From assembly GCF_024448935.1 (NCBI RefSeq), contig NZ_JAMOIE010000013.1, positions 1 through 64,000 on the forward strand: 64,000 bases of DNA, in the 5' to 3' direction. Shown piece by piece: positions 7,651 through 15,107 of this stretch; position 1 is the stretch's first letter, and each line of letters starts with the position of its first letter. A program made the translations under genes and the position numbers. Under the pieces are notes generated by a model. That model saw nothing but the letters and a program-made list of their open reading frames with translations. It had not been told where the DNA came from and ran no database searches. This DNA is from Stutzerimonas stutzeri (GTDB taxonomy: Bacteria > Pseudomonadota > Gammaproteobacteria > Pseudomonadales > Pseudomonadaceae).

Positions 7651-7968
7651 TTAGGCGGTGGGCCACAGGGTGATGACGAGGGTGTTGGGGTCCAGCGGCA
7701 GGCGCTCGGCGGGCATCAGCTCGTCGCCGGTTTCATCGTCTACCAGCGGCGCGCTGTACTGCGCGGGCGGGATGGCGATGTGGGCCAGGTACGCGCCGGC
7801 ACCGCCGATCTGCGCGGTTGCGCCGTTCTGGCGGATTTCGACGGTCTCGGTCGAGTCGCCCTGGTGCGCGACGGCATCGACGACCACGCCGGCGACGGTG
7901 ATGGACGTGCCGCTGACGGCGAAGTCCGCGACCGGCTGGCCGGGCTGAATCAGGTTGATCTGAGGCAT
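7651..7968 (-). CDS. Small phage tail-region protein, function unknown
   Basis: This 105-residue acidic protein has a beta-rich composition (Val, Thr, Ala, Gly) and begins Met-Pro-Gln-Ile-Asn-Leu-Ile-Gln-Pro-Gly. It lies 12 bp downstream of the tail fibre gene and 18 bp upstream of the DGR target gene, in one operon. It could be a fibre connector or a fibre chaperone standing in for P2 gpG, which I do not see. I do not recognise a family. Confidence 0.75.
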   Translation of the reverse strand: MPQINLIQPGQPVADFAVSGTSITVAGVVVDAVAHQGDSTETVEIRQNGATAQIGGAGAYLAHIAIPPAQYSAPLVDDETGDELMPAERLPLDPNTLVITLWPTA

Positions 7969-7980
7969 GGGTGCGGCTCC

Positions 7981-8907
7981 TTAGTTGTTCAGTTTGCTGA
8001 CGCGGTAGCGCAGGCGGATGTCATCGGCGGCGGACGCCAGTTCGAGGGTGAAACCGTTGGTGGCGCGGCTGGTGATGTTGACCGCCTCGTTGTCGCACGG
8101 CGCGCCAACCGCGCTGACCACGTCGAGATCGAGGCGGTAGTCGTTGGCCGACAGCGTGTTGATCGGCACGAAACGGGTCGCCGGGCTGTCCAGATAGATC
8201 GGGAAACCCGCCTCGACGCGGCGCACGCTGGTCAGCGTCACATTGGTCAGGTTGGGGTCGGTGGCGTCGGTGTTACCTGCCGGAATGGTGATGCTGTACA
8301 GGCGGATCGCACCGGCCGGCAGCGCTTCCCCGATGGCGGTAATGGCCATGCGCCAGCCCGCGGCGGAGTTGAACAGGTAGGCCTGCACGGTGGCGCTGCC
8401 GCTGCCGATGTTGCTCGGCACCGAGGCGACGTTCTCGCCGCTGTTGACGGAGAAGGCCCGACCCCTGGCAAAACACACGCCCGCCGCGAGGTTCAGGTTG
8501 CGCGCCGCGACGGTGGATTTGGTGGCCGTGCAACCGCGGACGATGCCGCGGTTCTCCAGCAGCAACTCCCCCTCCTGCTGGATCTGCTGCTTGAGCGCAC
8601 GCACCGAGCGGTTAGCGACAGCCGCCTGCTCCAGCGCGTACATGGTCGAGACGGCCAGGGTGTCCTGGGAGTCGACGTCCACCTGCGCCAGGTCGCTCTC
8701 TATTTTCACCAGCCGGGCCGGCAGGCTCGGCGTGGCGCCTTTGGCCTGGTCCACCAGATCGGCGCGCGCCTTGAGGTAGGCGGTGCGGTTGGCCAGTTGC
8801 CGGGCCTGCACGTTGGCGATGCCGTTGGCGCCGCCGAGCACGGGGTCTGTCGTTTCGATCTGGTAAACGCCAGATTCCCACTGCGATGTTTCGTTTACGT
8901 TGGCCAT
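7981..8907 (-). CDS. Short tail fibre protein with P2 gpH/R-pyocin-type N-terminus
   Basis: The 308-residue protein starts Met-Ala-Asn-Val-Asn-Glu, and within 45 residues has the Gly-Val-Tyr-Gln-Ile-Glu-Thr-Thr-Asp-Pro-Val-Leu-Gly-Gly and Gln-Ala-Arg-Gln-Leu-Ala-Asn-Arg-Thr segments typical of baseplate-anchoring tail fibre N-termini. A coiled-coil-like stretch follows at about 50-120. P2 gpH is about twice as long, so the receptor-binding tip is reduced; the DGR target two genes downstream may supply that function (inference). The ATG at 8907 was chosen over an upstream ATG because it gives the conserved N-terminus and follows a GAGGAGCC ribosome site. Confidence 0.88.
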   Translation of the reverse strand: MANVNETSQWESGVYQIETTDPVLGGANGIANVQARQLANRTAYLKARADLVDQAKGATPSLPARLVKIESDLAQVDVDSQDTLAVSTMYALEQAAVANRSVRALKQQIQQEGELLLENRGIVRGCTATKSTVAARNLNLAAGVCFARGRAFSVNSGENVASVPSNIGSGSATVQAYLFNSAAGWRMAITAIGEALPAGAIRLYSITIPAGNTDATDPNLTNVTLTSVRRVEAGFPIYLDSPATRFVPINTLSANDYRLDLDVVSAVGAPCDNEAVNITSRATNGFTLELASAADDIRLRYRVSKLNN

Positions 8908-8921
8908 AAGGGCTCCTCTTT

Positions 8922-9371
8922 TCAGAACAGGATGGTCCACGAGCCCGTCAGCGACAGGTCGGCATCTTTTTCAATGGGTGCGCGCGACTTGCGGGCGAAC
9001 AGCGTGCCGTCCGCGCAGATCAGCCCGAACTCGGTGATGGCCCGGCCGTTGGCTTCGCCCGCGGACAGCGACCAGTCGAAGCGCACATGCCCCGGCTGCG
9101 GGTACGCGGTGGCGCTCAGCGGCTTGATGTGGGCGCCGGTCAGGGCGCTGTCTTGCGGTGAGGCCGGCGAGAGGCCTACGCCGAAACCGATGCGGTTGAT
9201 GTGCCGATTCGCCGGGTCGCCGCCGATCAGCCGAGCCAGCTGGCTCTTGGCGCCGTTCACGATCATGTTTCGCTCGTCGATTTGCTCAATGAGCTGCGGG
9301 CCGTGCGGCGTGTTGCGCCAGACCTGCAGGCAGAAGTCGCCGCGTAGCGGCTGGGTGTCGGTGAGATTCAT
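8922..9371 (-). CDS. Hypothetical tail protein between gpI and tail fibre
   Basis: This 149-residue protein lies with a 4-bp start/stop overlap downstream of gpI and 14 bp upstream of the tail fibre gene. It begins Met-Asn-Leu-Thr-Asp-Thr and includes Asn-Met-Ile-Val-Asn-Gly-Ala-Lys near residue 36 and a C-terminal Ser-Trp-Thr-Ile-Leu-Phe, a pattern I associate with small baseplate or fibre-attachment proteins of P2-like phages. The exact role is not known to me. Confidence 0.75.
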   Translation of the reverse strand: MNLTDTQPLRGDFCLQVWRNTPHGPQLIEQIDERNMIVNGAKSQLARLIGGDPANRHINRIGFGVGLSPASPQDSALTGAHIKPLSATAYPQPGHVRFDWSLSAGEANGRAITEFGLICADGTLFARKSRAPIEKDADLSLTGSWTILF

Positions 9372-10744
9372 GCGGCCTCCGTTTGGTAATGGGTGTCGCC
9401 GGCATAGGTGGCGGCGCCGAGGTAGTGCTCGGCACCCGCGAAGCGCTGAGCGCCGTCGTAGGTGCGGTGCGCGGCAAACGGCCGCCGGCCGTTATAGCGG
9501 CGCAGACGGGTGATGGTGATCGGCATCGGCAGATCCTCGGCGACTGGGGCGCTGTGGCCATGGTCGAGGTGGCCGTCGTAACGGGCGCCGGCATCGTAGA
9601 GGGGGCCGCGCGATTGGCGGTCTGCCCAGGCGATGCTGCCGGCTATGGGGCAGCGCTCGATCTCGGCGTCATAACGTGCGCCCGAGGCGATGCTGCCGGC
9701 GTAGGCGAGGCTGGCGTCATGCGCGGCAGTGCCGTCGTAGCGGGCCGCGCGGCCCTGGTCATAGGCGAGGGCGCCGTCATGGCGATGGCGACCCCAGGGG
9801 TAGGCGTCGGCCTGCTGCACGGCGGCCGAAGCGACTGCATCGTCGGCGCTGGCGATGCGGTCGGTAGCGACATGCGCCGCCAGCATGGCGAGCGGCAGAT
9901 CCTCGGCGACGGGGGCGCTGTGGCCATGGTCGAGGTGGCTGTCGTAACGGGCGCCGGCATCGTAGAGGGGGCCGCGCGATTGGCGGTCGCTGATCGTTAG
10001 GGTGCCCGACGCGCGGGCATCCTCGCGCGCCGAGTCGTAGCGGATGCCGGCCGCCGAGTAGCCGCGGTGATTGGCCGTGCCGTCATGGCGCAACGCGCCG
10101 TCATGGTGATGCAGCGTGCCTTGGTCGTGCCGCACGCTGCCGTCGTAGCGATAACGGCCCCAGGCTAGCGTGTCATCTGCGGTCAATTGCCCGGCGGTCA
10201 GCGGACGATCGGCGCTGGCCACCTGATCAGAGGTGCTCGCGCGGTACTGCAGGCCCACCAGGTGACTGCGCTGCGGTTTGAACTCTTCGATGATGTCGAT
10301 GATTCGCCGGGTCTGCGCCCCGCTGATGCCCTGCGAGTCGCCAACATCGGCGACCGCCCGGAACTGCGCCCAGCCGTACGCGCTGTAGGTGTCGGCGCCG
10401 GTGTAGGCGATGGCCGCGTCGTAGCGGGCAACAGGCAGGCGCTCGTGCAGCTCCAGGTCGTTGAAGCCGCCCATCTTCATGGCCTCACGGATGCTCCAGG
10501 GGGTGCCTTTGCGGCGATGCAGGGCAATTGACCGGGCGATCAGTGCGCGCTGCTGGTCCGTGCTGACGGCCAGCGCCCAGCCCTCGGTCTCGCCCAGGTG
10601 CAGCGCCCAGGCCAGGTAGGGCAGCAGGTGCTCTGGGCAGCGCCATGGATTCCAGAGGCGGCCCAGCTCGACAGGCAGATCTGGGCGCACTGCATCGCTG
10701 ATGGCGCGCTCCAGTGGCGTGCCGTTTGGCGGTAGCAGGCTCAT
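9368..10744 (-). CDS. I: Baseplate protein gpI with a long repeat-rich C-terminal extension
   Basis: Residues 1 to about 195 are a normal P2 gpI (Met-Ser-Leu-Leu-Pro-Pro-Asn-Gly-Thr, then a Trp-Asn-Pro-Trp-Arg-Cys-Pro segment near residue 40 and Gly-Thr-Pro-Trp-Ser-Ile-Arg-Glu-Ala near 92). The protein continues to 458 residues, more than twice the usual length. The extension is built from short Arg-Tyr-Asp-Gly / Arg-His-Asp-Gly-like units and two near-identical copies of a longer module 122 residues apart. It may form an extra fibre or spike arm attached to the baseplate. The start at 10744 was chosen because it overlaps the J stop by 4 bp; the frame extends 13 codons further upstream. The extension is the odd part. 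Confidence 0.9.
   Translation of the reverse strand: MSLLPPNGTPLERAISDAVRPDLPVELGRLWNPWRCPEHLLPYLAWALHLGETEGWALAVSTDQQRALIARSIALHRRKGTPWSIREAMKMGGFNDLELHERLPVARYDAAIAYTGADTYSAYGWAQFRAVADVGDSQGISGAQTRRIIDIIEEFKPQRSHLVGLQYRASTSDQVASADRPLTAGQLTADDTLAWGRYRYDGSVRHDQGTLHHHDGALRHDGTANHRGYSAAGIRYDSAREDARASGTLTISDRQSRGPLYDAGARYDSHLDHGHSAPVAEDLPLAMLAAHVATDRIASADDAVASAAVQQADAYPWGRHRHDGALAYDQGRAARYDGTAAHDASLAYAGSIASGARYDAEIERCPIAGSIAWADRQSRGPLYDAGARYDGHLDHGHSAPVAEDLPMPITITRLRRYNGRRPFAAHRTYDGAQRFAGAEHYLGAATYAGDTHYQTEAA
9527..9622 (-). repeat. Internal direct repeat in gpI, copy near the 3' end
   Basis: This 96-bp segment is identical to 9893-9988 except for two bases, by eye. It encodes the Ser-Arg-Gly-Pro-Leu-Tyr-Asp-Ala-Gly-Ala-Arg-Tyr-Asp module of the gpI extension. 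Confidence 0.95.
9893..9988 (-). repeat. Internal direct repeat in gpI, upstream copy
   Basis: This is the partner of 9527-9622, offset 366 bp (122 codons), 94 of 96 bases identical. The near identity points to a recent in-frame duplication or to gene conversion between the copies. Confidence 0.95.
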
Positions 10745-11619
10745 GTATCCACCTCCCCCAGTTGCACATCGATACCTGTGCACAGCGCCGCCTGTTGCGG
10801 GCCGATCACGAGCGAGGCGGCAGGCTGCAGCAGGTCCACGCGCATGACGCCGGGCTGATGCAGCGCGGCATGGAGCCCGGAAACGGTTATGTCGTGGCCG
10901 AGTCGAAATTGGCTCGCAACGTACTGCTGGCAGGCGGCGAGCGCGGCGGCACGCACTAGCGCTCTGTCCGGCCCGGGCAACGTGGCGAGGCTGGCCTGGA
11001 CGCTGAAGGTGACGACGGTGGCGGGCGCCGCGGTGACGTCGTCGCAGATGGGCCGGACGTGATCGGCGTTGAGTGCCTCGGCGACGGCGGCCAGCAGGGC
11101 CATCGAGGGCACGCCTGAGGGGTGCGCGGCTGACGGTTCAGCCAGCAGGGTGACGCGGACCGTTCCTGGGACGGGGCTATCGATGTACACGTCGCGGACG
11201 TCGACCGAGGCGCCGAGCGCGTGGTAGCGGTAGGCCAGCCGGGGCCCGGCGCCGGTGGTGCCTTCCGGCGCCAGTTGGGCGCGCGCGCGCAGGCGCGAAT
11301 CCGACTCACCAGGCAGGCGCGCCGTCTCGAGGTTGGCGGCCAGGTTGTCCAGGTCCGCCCCTGTTGCATACGCCAGCATGCAGGCGCGCGCGGCGTCGTT
11401 GATGCGTTGACGCAGGATCAGTTCGCGGTAGGCATTTTCCTGCAGCAGTTTGGTGAGCGGCTCTGATTCCAGTTCGAGCAGTGCGGCCATGGCGGCCTGC
11501 TCGGCCTCTGGATAAAGGCTCAGCAGCCGCGCCTTGCGCTCGGCGAGGATCTGTTCGTAATCCAGTGGCTCGATGATGTCTGGCGGCGGCAGCAGGGAGA
11601 GGTCGATGGCGGTGGTCAT
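10741..11619 (-). CDS. J: Baseplate assembly protein gpJ
   Basis: This 292-residue protein matches P2 gpJ (baseplate J family) in length and place. It begins with Ile-Asp-Leu-Ser-Leu-Leu-Pro-Pro-Pro and contains Glu-Pro-Leu-Thr-Lys-Leu-Leu-Gln-Glu-Asn-Ala-Tyr-Arg-Glu near residue 55, a hallmark of the family. It forms the wedge of the contractile-tail baseplate with W and I. Both ends overlap neighbours by 4 bp (W upstream, I downstream), so translation is probably coupled. Confidence 0.95.
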   Translation of the reverse strand: MTTAIDLSLLPPPDIIEPLDYEQILAERKARLLSLYPEAEQAAMAALLELESEPLTKLLQENAYRELILRQRINDAARACMLAYATGADLDNLAANLETARLPGESDSRLRARAQLAPEGTTGAGPRLAYRYHALGASVDVRDVYIDSPVPGTVRVTLLAEPSAAHPSGVPSMALLAAVAEALNADHVRPICDDVTAAPATVVTFSVQASLATLPGPDRALVRAAALAACQQYVASQFRLGHDITVSGLHAALHQPGVMRVDLLQPAASLVIGPQQAALCTGIDVQLGEVDT

Positions 11620-11966
11620 GTGGCGGCTCCCAGTTGCAGCGGCACGCGCAGGCTCAGCGGTTCGTTGCGGTCGACGCGGGTGCCGTCGACGTCGAGCACG
11701 GCGCTGCCGCCTTTTTCAATGGCGAGGCTCACGCGGCTCAGGCGGATGCGCGGTTCCCAGCGCATGAGGGCGATGGCGACGGCGGCGTAGGCCTGCAGGC
11801 GGGTGGTGTCGTTGAGTGGGGCGTCGATCAGGTCGGGCAGCAGGCTGCCGTATTCGCGGCGCATGACGCGCGAGCCGAGCGGGGTGGTGAGGATGTCGCC
11901 GATCGATTGGGCCAGGTGCGCGGTGTCGCTCAGGGCGCGGCCGGTGGTGCGCGACATGCCGATCAT
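11616..11966 (-). CDS. W: Baseplate assembly protein gpW
   Basis: This 116-residue protein is a gp25/GPW-type baseplate wedge. It carries Gly-Asp-Ile-Leu-Thr-Thr-Pro-Leu-Gly-Ser-Arg near residue 27 and Arg-Arg-Glu-Tyr-Gly-Ser, the typical EPR-like core region of gpW/gp25 proteins. It overlaps V and J by 4 bp on either side. Confidence 0.95.
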   Translation of the reverse strand: MIGMSRTTGRALSDTAHLAQSIGDILTTPLGSRVMRREYGSLLPDLIDAPLNDTTRLQAYAAVAIALMRWEPRIRLSRVSLAIEKGGSAVLDVDGTRVDRNEPLSLRVPLQLGAAT

Positions 11967-12496
11967 TGCGGCGCTCCGGTGCTGCCCGGGCCCGTGTCTA
12001 CGCCGCCGTGGGTGTGGTTGACCAGGCTGATGCCGGATGCGACCACGTCTTCGCTGACGGTCACGGTGCCGGTGATATCGACATCGCCGAGGACGCTGAG
12101 GCCGCCGGGCGCGTTGATCTGCGCCTTGCCTCCACTTGGCAGGGTGGCGGTGAGCGTGTGGCTGGCGTGGTCGTAATCGATCACAGCGCCGTCCGGGTAG
12201 GTCCGGCGGCGCACGGTGGCGCTGTTCGCCGGGGCCGGACGTTGCTGCGAGTAGAGCCCGACCAGGGCGACGCCCTGCGCCGGTTCGCCGCTAGGCGCGA
12301 CGAGAATGCATTGTTCGCCGACGGTGGGCGGATCCCAGTCGAGGCTTGCGCCGGCGCGCAAGGCGAGCCAGGGCAGATTTGGGACGCTGAGGCCGCCGGT
12401 GGTGACCGTGCAGCGCGCAGCCTGATGGTCCACCGCGGCGATGGTGCCGAGGCGGATCAGGTTGTCGAGGCGGCGGATGAGGTCGGTAATGTTCAT
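11963..12496 (-). CDS. V: Baseplate spike protein gpV
   Basis: This 177-residue protein matches P2 gpV, the trimeric membrane-piercing spike. It has an N-terminal OB-fold-like part (Val-Asp-His-Gln-Ala-Ala-Arg-Cys near residue 23) and a beta-helical C-terminus ending in a His-Thr-His-Gly-Gly-Val motif; the His pair in this position binds iron in P2 gpV (established knowledge). It is the first gene of the V-W-J-I tail operon, which probably reads on into the tail fibre and DGR genes. Confidence 0.95.
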   Translation of the reverse strand: MNITDLIRRLDNLIRLGTIAAVDHQAARCTVTTGGLSVPNLPWLALRAGASLDWDPPTVGEQCILVAPSGEPAQGVALVGLYSQQRPAPANSATVRRRTYPDGAVIDYDHASHTLTATLPSGGKAQINAPGGLSVLGDVDITGTVTVSEDVVASGISLVNHTHGGVDTGPGSTGAPQ

Positions 12497-12542
12497 GGCC
12501 CCATGCTGGCGGTCGCGCGCGCGCTGCGCATTCGCTGGGCCG

Positions 12543-12561
12543 TGTAGCGGCTGCCGTTACA
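12543..12561 (-). promoter_or_regulatory. Presumed Ogr-type late activator site upstream of V (P2 PV equivalent)
   Basis: The second copy of TGTA-N11-TACA lies 46 bp upstream of the V start, right after the S gene stop at 12565. In P2 the PV promoter sits in this S-V gap. Confidence 0.72.
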
Positions 12562-12564
12562 GGG

Positions 12565-13023
12565 TCAGCGCACCAGGTGCTCAACGAGCCGGTCGCGGAT
12601 CAGTTCCAGGTCCGCTGCGCTGAAGCCCAATAGTTCGCGGCGGGCATATTGGGTATCCGGCGTTTGGCGACCGGGTTTGTCGCGTAGGCCGTACTGGTGA
12701 ATGCGGGCAATGCGTGACACGCGGCCGGCGAAGCCGAGGGCGATGTTCGAGGCATCGCTCTGCAGGCGCAGGTAACGGGCGGTGCGCAGCTTGGCGAACA
12801 TCTTGCGCTGCTTGATGCGCCCGGCCTTGGCACGTAGCGGCTGGCGGGGTTTGCGCGGGGCGTAGGCGGTGCCGTCCGGGTTTTTCTGGGTGGCGATGCG
12901 CTGCTGCTGGCTGCGGCGCAGGTCGCGGGCGATGGCACTGGTGACTTTGCGGCGCTCGGCGGGCTGCAGCTGGTTGAGCAGCGCGCCGGCCCAGTCCTCG
13001 AGGGCGCTCAGGTCGTCAGCCAT
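12565..13023 (-). CDS. S: Tail completion protein gpS
   Basis: This 152-residue basic protein matches P2 gpS (phage virion morphogenesis family). It has Ala-Ile-Ala-Arg-Asp-Leu-Arg-Arg-Ser-Gln-Gln-Gln-Arg-Ile near residue 27, then Asn-Pro-Asp-Gly, and a C-terminal Arg-Glu-Leu-Leu-Gly-Phe-Ser motif seen throughout the family. It acts late in tail maturation with gpR. The ATG at 13023 was chosen over the longer upstream frame because it gives the family N-terminus and overlaps gpR by 8 bp. Confidence 0.93.
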   Translation of the reverse strand: MADDLSALEDWAGALLNQLQPAERRKVTSAIARDLRRSQQQRIATQKNPDGTAYAPRKPRQPLRAKAGRIKQRKMFAKLRTARYLRLQSDASNIALGFAGRVSRIARIHQYGLRDKPGRQTPDTQYARRELLGFSAADLELIRDRLVEHLVR

Positions 13024-13543
13024 TGCTGGGGCCTGGGTGCGGGCTGGCGATGTCGGTGCCCATGCCCTGGGTGCTGTCCCATTCGGCCAGCAGTTCGCCG
13101 TTGCCGAACAATTGCCATGGCCCGGCCGGGGAGAACTCGTCGAGCGGGGGCTCTGGCGGGTGGTCGACCTGCAGGGTGCCGTCATCCAGCCGCGTGACGA
13201 TCACGCGCTCGGTGAGCGGCAGGGTGACGGCCAGGTCCACTTTGCTGTTGTCGAGGATGTCGGCCTCGAATTTTATGGCGTCCCTGCCCTTCTCAAGGTT
13301 CTCCATCAGTTCGCGCTGGTTGACCAGCACCCAGGCAAACAGCGGGATGGCGATGGCGTCCGGATGGCCGGCGTAGTCGGTGAGGATGAGGTTGAGCGTG
13401 TAGCTGTATTCGAAGGACAGGCCCGGCGCGGCGGTGCTGCGCAGGCTGCCGTTGTCGATGAAGGTGAGCAGCCGGTCGGGGTTGCGTTTGAGTTCGGGGA
13501 TGGCGGCCACCAGGTGGGCGCGCAGGGATTCGGGTTTGTTCAT
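13016..13543 (-). CDS. R: Tail completion protein gpR
   Basis: This 175-residue protein matches P2 gpR. It begins Met-Asn-Lys-Pro-Glu-Ser-Leu-Arg and has Gln-Arg-Glu-Leu-Met-Glu-Asn near the middle, then Asp-Ile-Leu-Asp-Asn-Ser-Lys-Val-Asp-Leu, both common to the family. The start at 13543 overlaps the o-spanin stop by 4 bp. It stabilises the tail-to-neck end with gpS. Confidence 0.92.
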   Translation of the reverse strand: MNKPESLRAHLVAAIPELKRNPDRLLTFIDNGSLRSTAAPGLSFEYSYTLNLILTDYAGHPDAIAIPLFAWVLVNQRELMENLEKGRDAIKFEADILDNSKVDLAVTLPLTERVIVTRLDDGTLQVDHPPEPPLDEFSPAGPWQLFGNGELLAEWDSTQGMGTDIASPHPGPSNG

Positions 13544-13788
13544 GGCTGGGCGCTGCGCTGGTTGTGGTCCACCACCAGGTCGACCCGGGCGGCGCATTCG
13601 GCCCAGGCGCTCATGAGGTAGTCGCTGTCGTCGCTGAGCTCGCCGTTACTGGCCGGGGCTGCCGGGCTGAGCGTGCAGCGCGGCACGACTGGACAGCCAC
13701 TGACGATAACCTGCGGCTCCGGTGATGGCGGGGCGGTGGTGCAGGCGGCGAGCAGCATCAGGCAGAGGCTGAGCAGCCCAAGTCGCAT
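13540..13788 (-). CDS. lysC: Outer-membrane spanin (Rz1/LysC-like lipoprotein)
   Basis: This 82-residue protein starts at the ATG at 13788 and has a lipoprotein signal (Leu-Met-Leu-Leu-Ala-Ala-Cys, Cys16) followed by Pro-rich sequence (Thr-Ala-Pro-Pro-Ser-Pro-Glu-Pro), the usual signature of o-spanins. It lies mostly inside the i-spanin gene in another frame, the classical Rz/Rz1 arrangement. Together they fuse the two membranes at the end of lysis. It runs 106 bp beyond the i-spanin stop, into the gpR start. Confidence 0.88.
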   Translation of the reverse strand: MRLGLLSLCLMLLAACTTAPPSPEPQVIVSGCPVVPRCTLSPAAPASNGELSDDSDYLMSAWAECAARVDLVVDHNQRSAQP

Positions 13789-14089
13789 GGGTTGGGTCTT
13801 CACGGCGGCGTTCCTTCTTGTTGAGCTGGTCGATGGCGCGGGCCTGGTGCAGGTCGCTGAGCGTTTTTTGCAGGGCCTGCTGGTCGAGACGCTGGGTGGC
13901 GACCTCGCCGGTGAGGCGGGTGATGGTGGCGGCCTGCCGCTCGTTGCGCTGGTCGGCTTGCTGCTGGCGTTCGGTGGCCAGATCCGCGCGGGCGGTTTCG
14001 GCATCGATGCGTTGGGCCTGGTAGTTGAGGGCAACCGCCATGGCGATGAATGCGGCCGCGACAACGAGCCAGGCCTTGACGCTGGTCAT
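13646..14089 (-). CDS. lysB: Inner-membrane spanin (Rz/LysB-like)
   Basis: This 147-residue protein has one N-terminal membrane anchor (residues 5-22) followed by a long Gln/Glu/Arg/Ala-rich coiled coil to about residue 95, as expected of an i-spanin. The C-terminal part beyond residue 95 overlaps the o-spanin gene in another phase. The ATG at 14089 was chosen because it gives the membrane anchor right at the start and overlaps the upstream gene by 4 bp; the same frame is open much further upstream but only as a shadow of the endolysin gene. Confidence 0.85.
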   Translation of the reverse strand: MTSVKAWLVVAAAFIAMAVALNYQAQRIDAETARADLATERQQQADQRNERQAATITRLTGEVATQRLDQQALQKTLSDLHQARAIDQLNKKERRREDPTHATWAAQPLPDAARRLHHRPAITGAAGYRQWLSSRAALHAQPGSPGQ

Positions 14090-14292
14090 CGGCGGTACCA
14101 GCCGGCGAGGTTCATGGCCTTTTCGTTCAGCTGGCGCACCTCGCCGATCAGCACCAGGCAGCGCACGCCCGGTACCGCGACGTGCAGGGCCTCGGCGAAC
14201 TGCTCGGCCAGCGCTGGCGGCGTGTCCGCCGGCAGCTCGAACACGTCGCCATCCTGGGGGCGGTGCTGGCGGATCTGTGCGAGGTCGATCAT
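14086..14292 (-). CDS. Small lysis-region protein, function unknown
   Basis: This 68-residue protein lies between endolysin and spanins and overlaps both by 4 bp, so it is clearly part of the lysis operon. It has no signal peptide or membrane segment that I can see, with a hydrophobic patch Cys-Leu-Val-Leu-Ile-Gly in the middle and a Trp-Tyr-Arg-Arg end. P2 has LysA (a membrane protein) in this spot, but this protein does not look membrane-bound. I do not recognise it. Confidence 0.75.
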   Translation of the reverse strand: MIDLAQIRQHRPQDGDVFELPADTPPALAEQFAEALHVAVPGVRCLVLIGEVRQLNEKAMNLAGWYRR

Positions 14293-15107
14293 GCGGCCTG
14301 CTCCTGGGCGTGCTCGGCGGCGAACTGGGCATAGGCGCGGGCGAGCTTGACGTCGTAGAGGTTTTTGGCGTAGGCCGGGCCGTTGTAGCCCTTGGCGAAG
14401 GCCTTCCAGTGGCGGGCCTTGAGGGCTTTGTGCAAGGCCGGGTCGGTCTCGATGAAACAGACGAAGGCGTCGAGCTGGGCGGCCTCGCTGAGCTGCATGC
14501 AGTCGGCGAAGTGCTGTGCGTCCAGGTAGCCGAGGCGCGCCCAGTGGTAGCCCATGATCTGGAACAGGCCCCAGCTGGCCGATTCCAGCGCCGACGCGGT
14601 GTGGATCTGCTTGGCTTGGGCCAGGCGCTGATGCTCGACGGTGCCGCCGGCGTAGCCACCGGGGCGGCGGTTGACCAGGGCGGGAAACTTGGCGGCCAGC
14701 GCGTCGGCTTCGGCTTCGGTCAGGCCGTTGGCCTGCAGGCGCTCGAACATGACGTGCCGCTCGAAGAGGATCACCGGACGGCCGTTGCTGGCGAAGCCCG
14801 CGCCCCTGCTCTCGACCTGGTTGACGGCCATGACGCTGGCCAGCGGCACGCCGAGACGCTCGGCGGCCTCGCGCAGGTCTTTTTGCTTGAGCAGGCGGGA
14901 GGTGTCGGCGCCGGCCAGTGCGGCGAGGGTTTTAGCCCCCGCCACGCCATCGGCCACCAGGCCGACCTTGCGTTGGTAGGCGCGCACGGCGGCTTCGGTG
15001 GCGGCGCCGAAATCGCCATCCACGTACAGGCCGGCGCCGTGGCCGTTGAGCTGGGTTTGCAGTTGACGCACGGCCAGGCCGCGCGAGCCGTTACGGAGTA
15101 CGGTCAT
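14289..15107 (-). CDS. Endolysin: peptidoglycan-binding domain plus N-acetylmuramidase domain
   Basis: This 272-residue protein has an N-terminal PG_binding_1 domain (residues about 5-65, with Gly-Asp-Phe-Gly-Ala-Ala-Thr-Glu and Val-Ala-Gly-Ala-Lys-Thr-Leu) and an N-acetylmuramidase domain (DUF3380 type, about 80-265, with Glu-Ser near residue 99 as probable catalytic Glu and Ser-Ala-Ser-Trp-Gly-Leu-Phe-Gln-Ile-Met-Gly). It replaces P2 gpK, which is a different type. It degrades the cell wall at lysis. The ATG at 15107 overlaps the holin stop by 4 bp; the frame continues upstream within the holin gene without support. No signal peptide, so a holin is needed for release. Confidence 0.93.
   Translation of the reverse strand: MTVLRNGSRGLAVRQLQTQLNGHGAGLYVDGDFGAATEAAVRAYQRKVGLVADGVAGAKTLAALAGADTSRLLKQKDLREAAERLGVPLASVMAVNQVESRGAGFASNGRPVILFERHVMFERLQANGLTEAEADALAAKFPALVNRRPGGYAGGTVEHQRLAQAKQIHTASALESASWGLFQIMGYHWARLGYLDAQHFADCMQLSEAAQLDAFVCFIETDPALHKALKARHWKAFAKGYNGPAYAKNLYDVKLARAYAQFAAEHAQEQAA

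Noticed and set aside
7246-9513. Long plus-strand open frame (755 codons) across the tail fibre region
   Set aside because: It is antisense to four well supported phage genes, has Gly/Arg/Val/Asp-biased composition typical of the opposite strand of GC-rich genes, and no recognisable domain.
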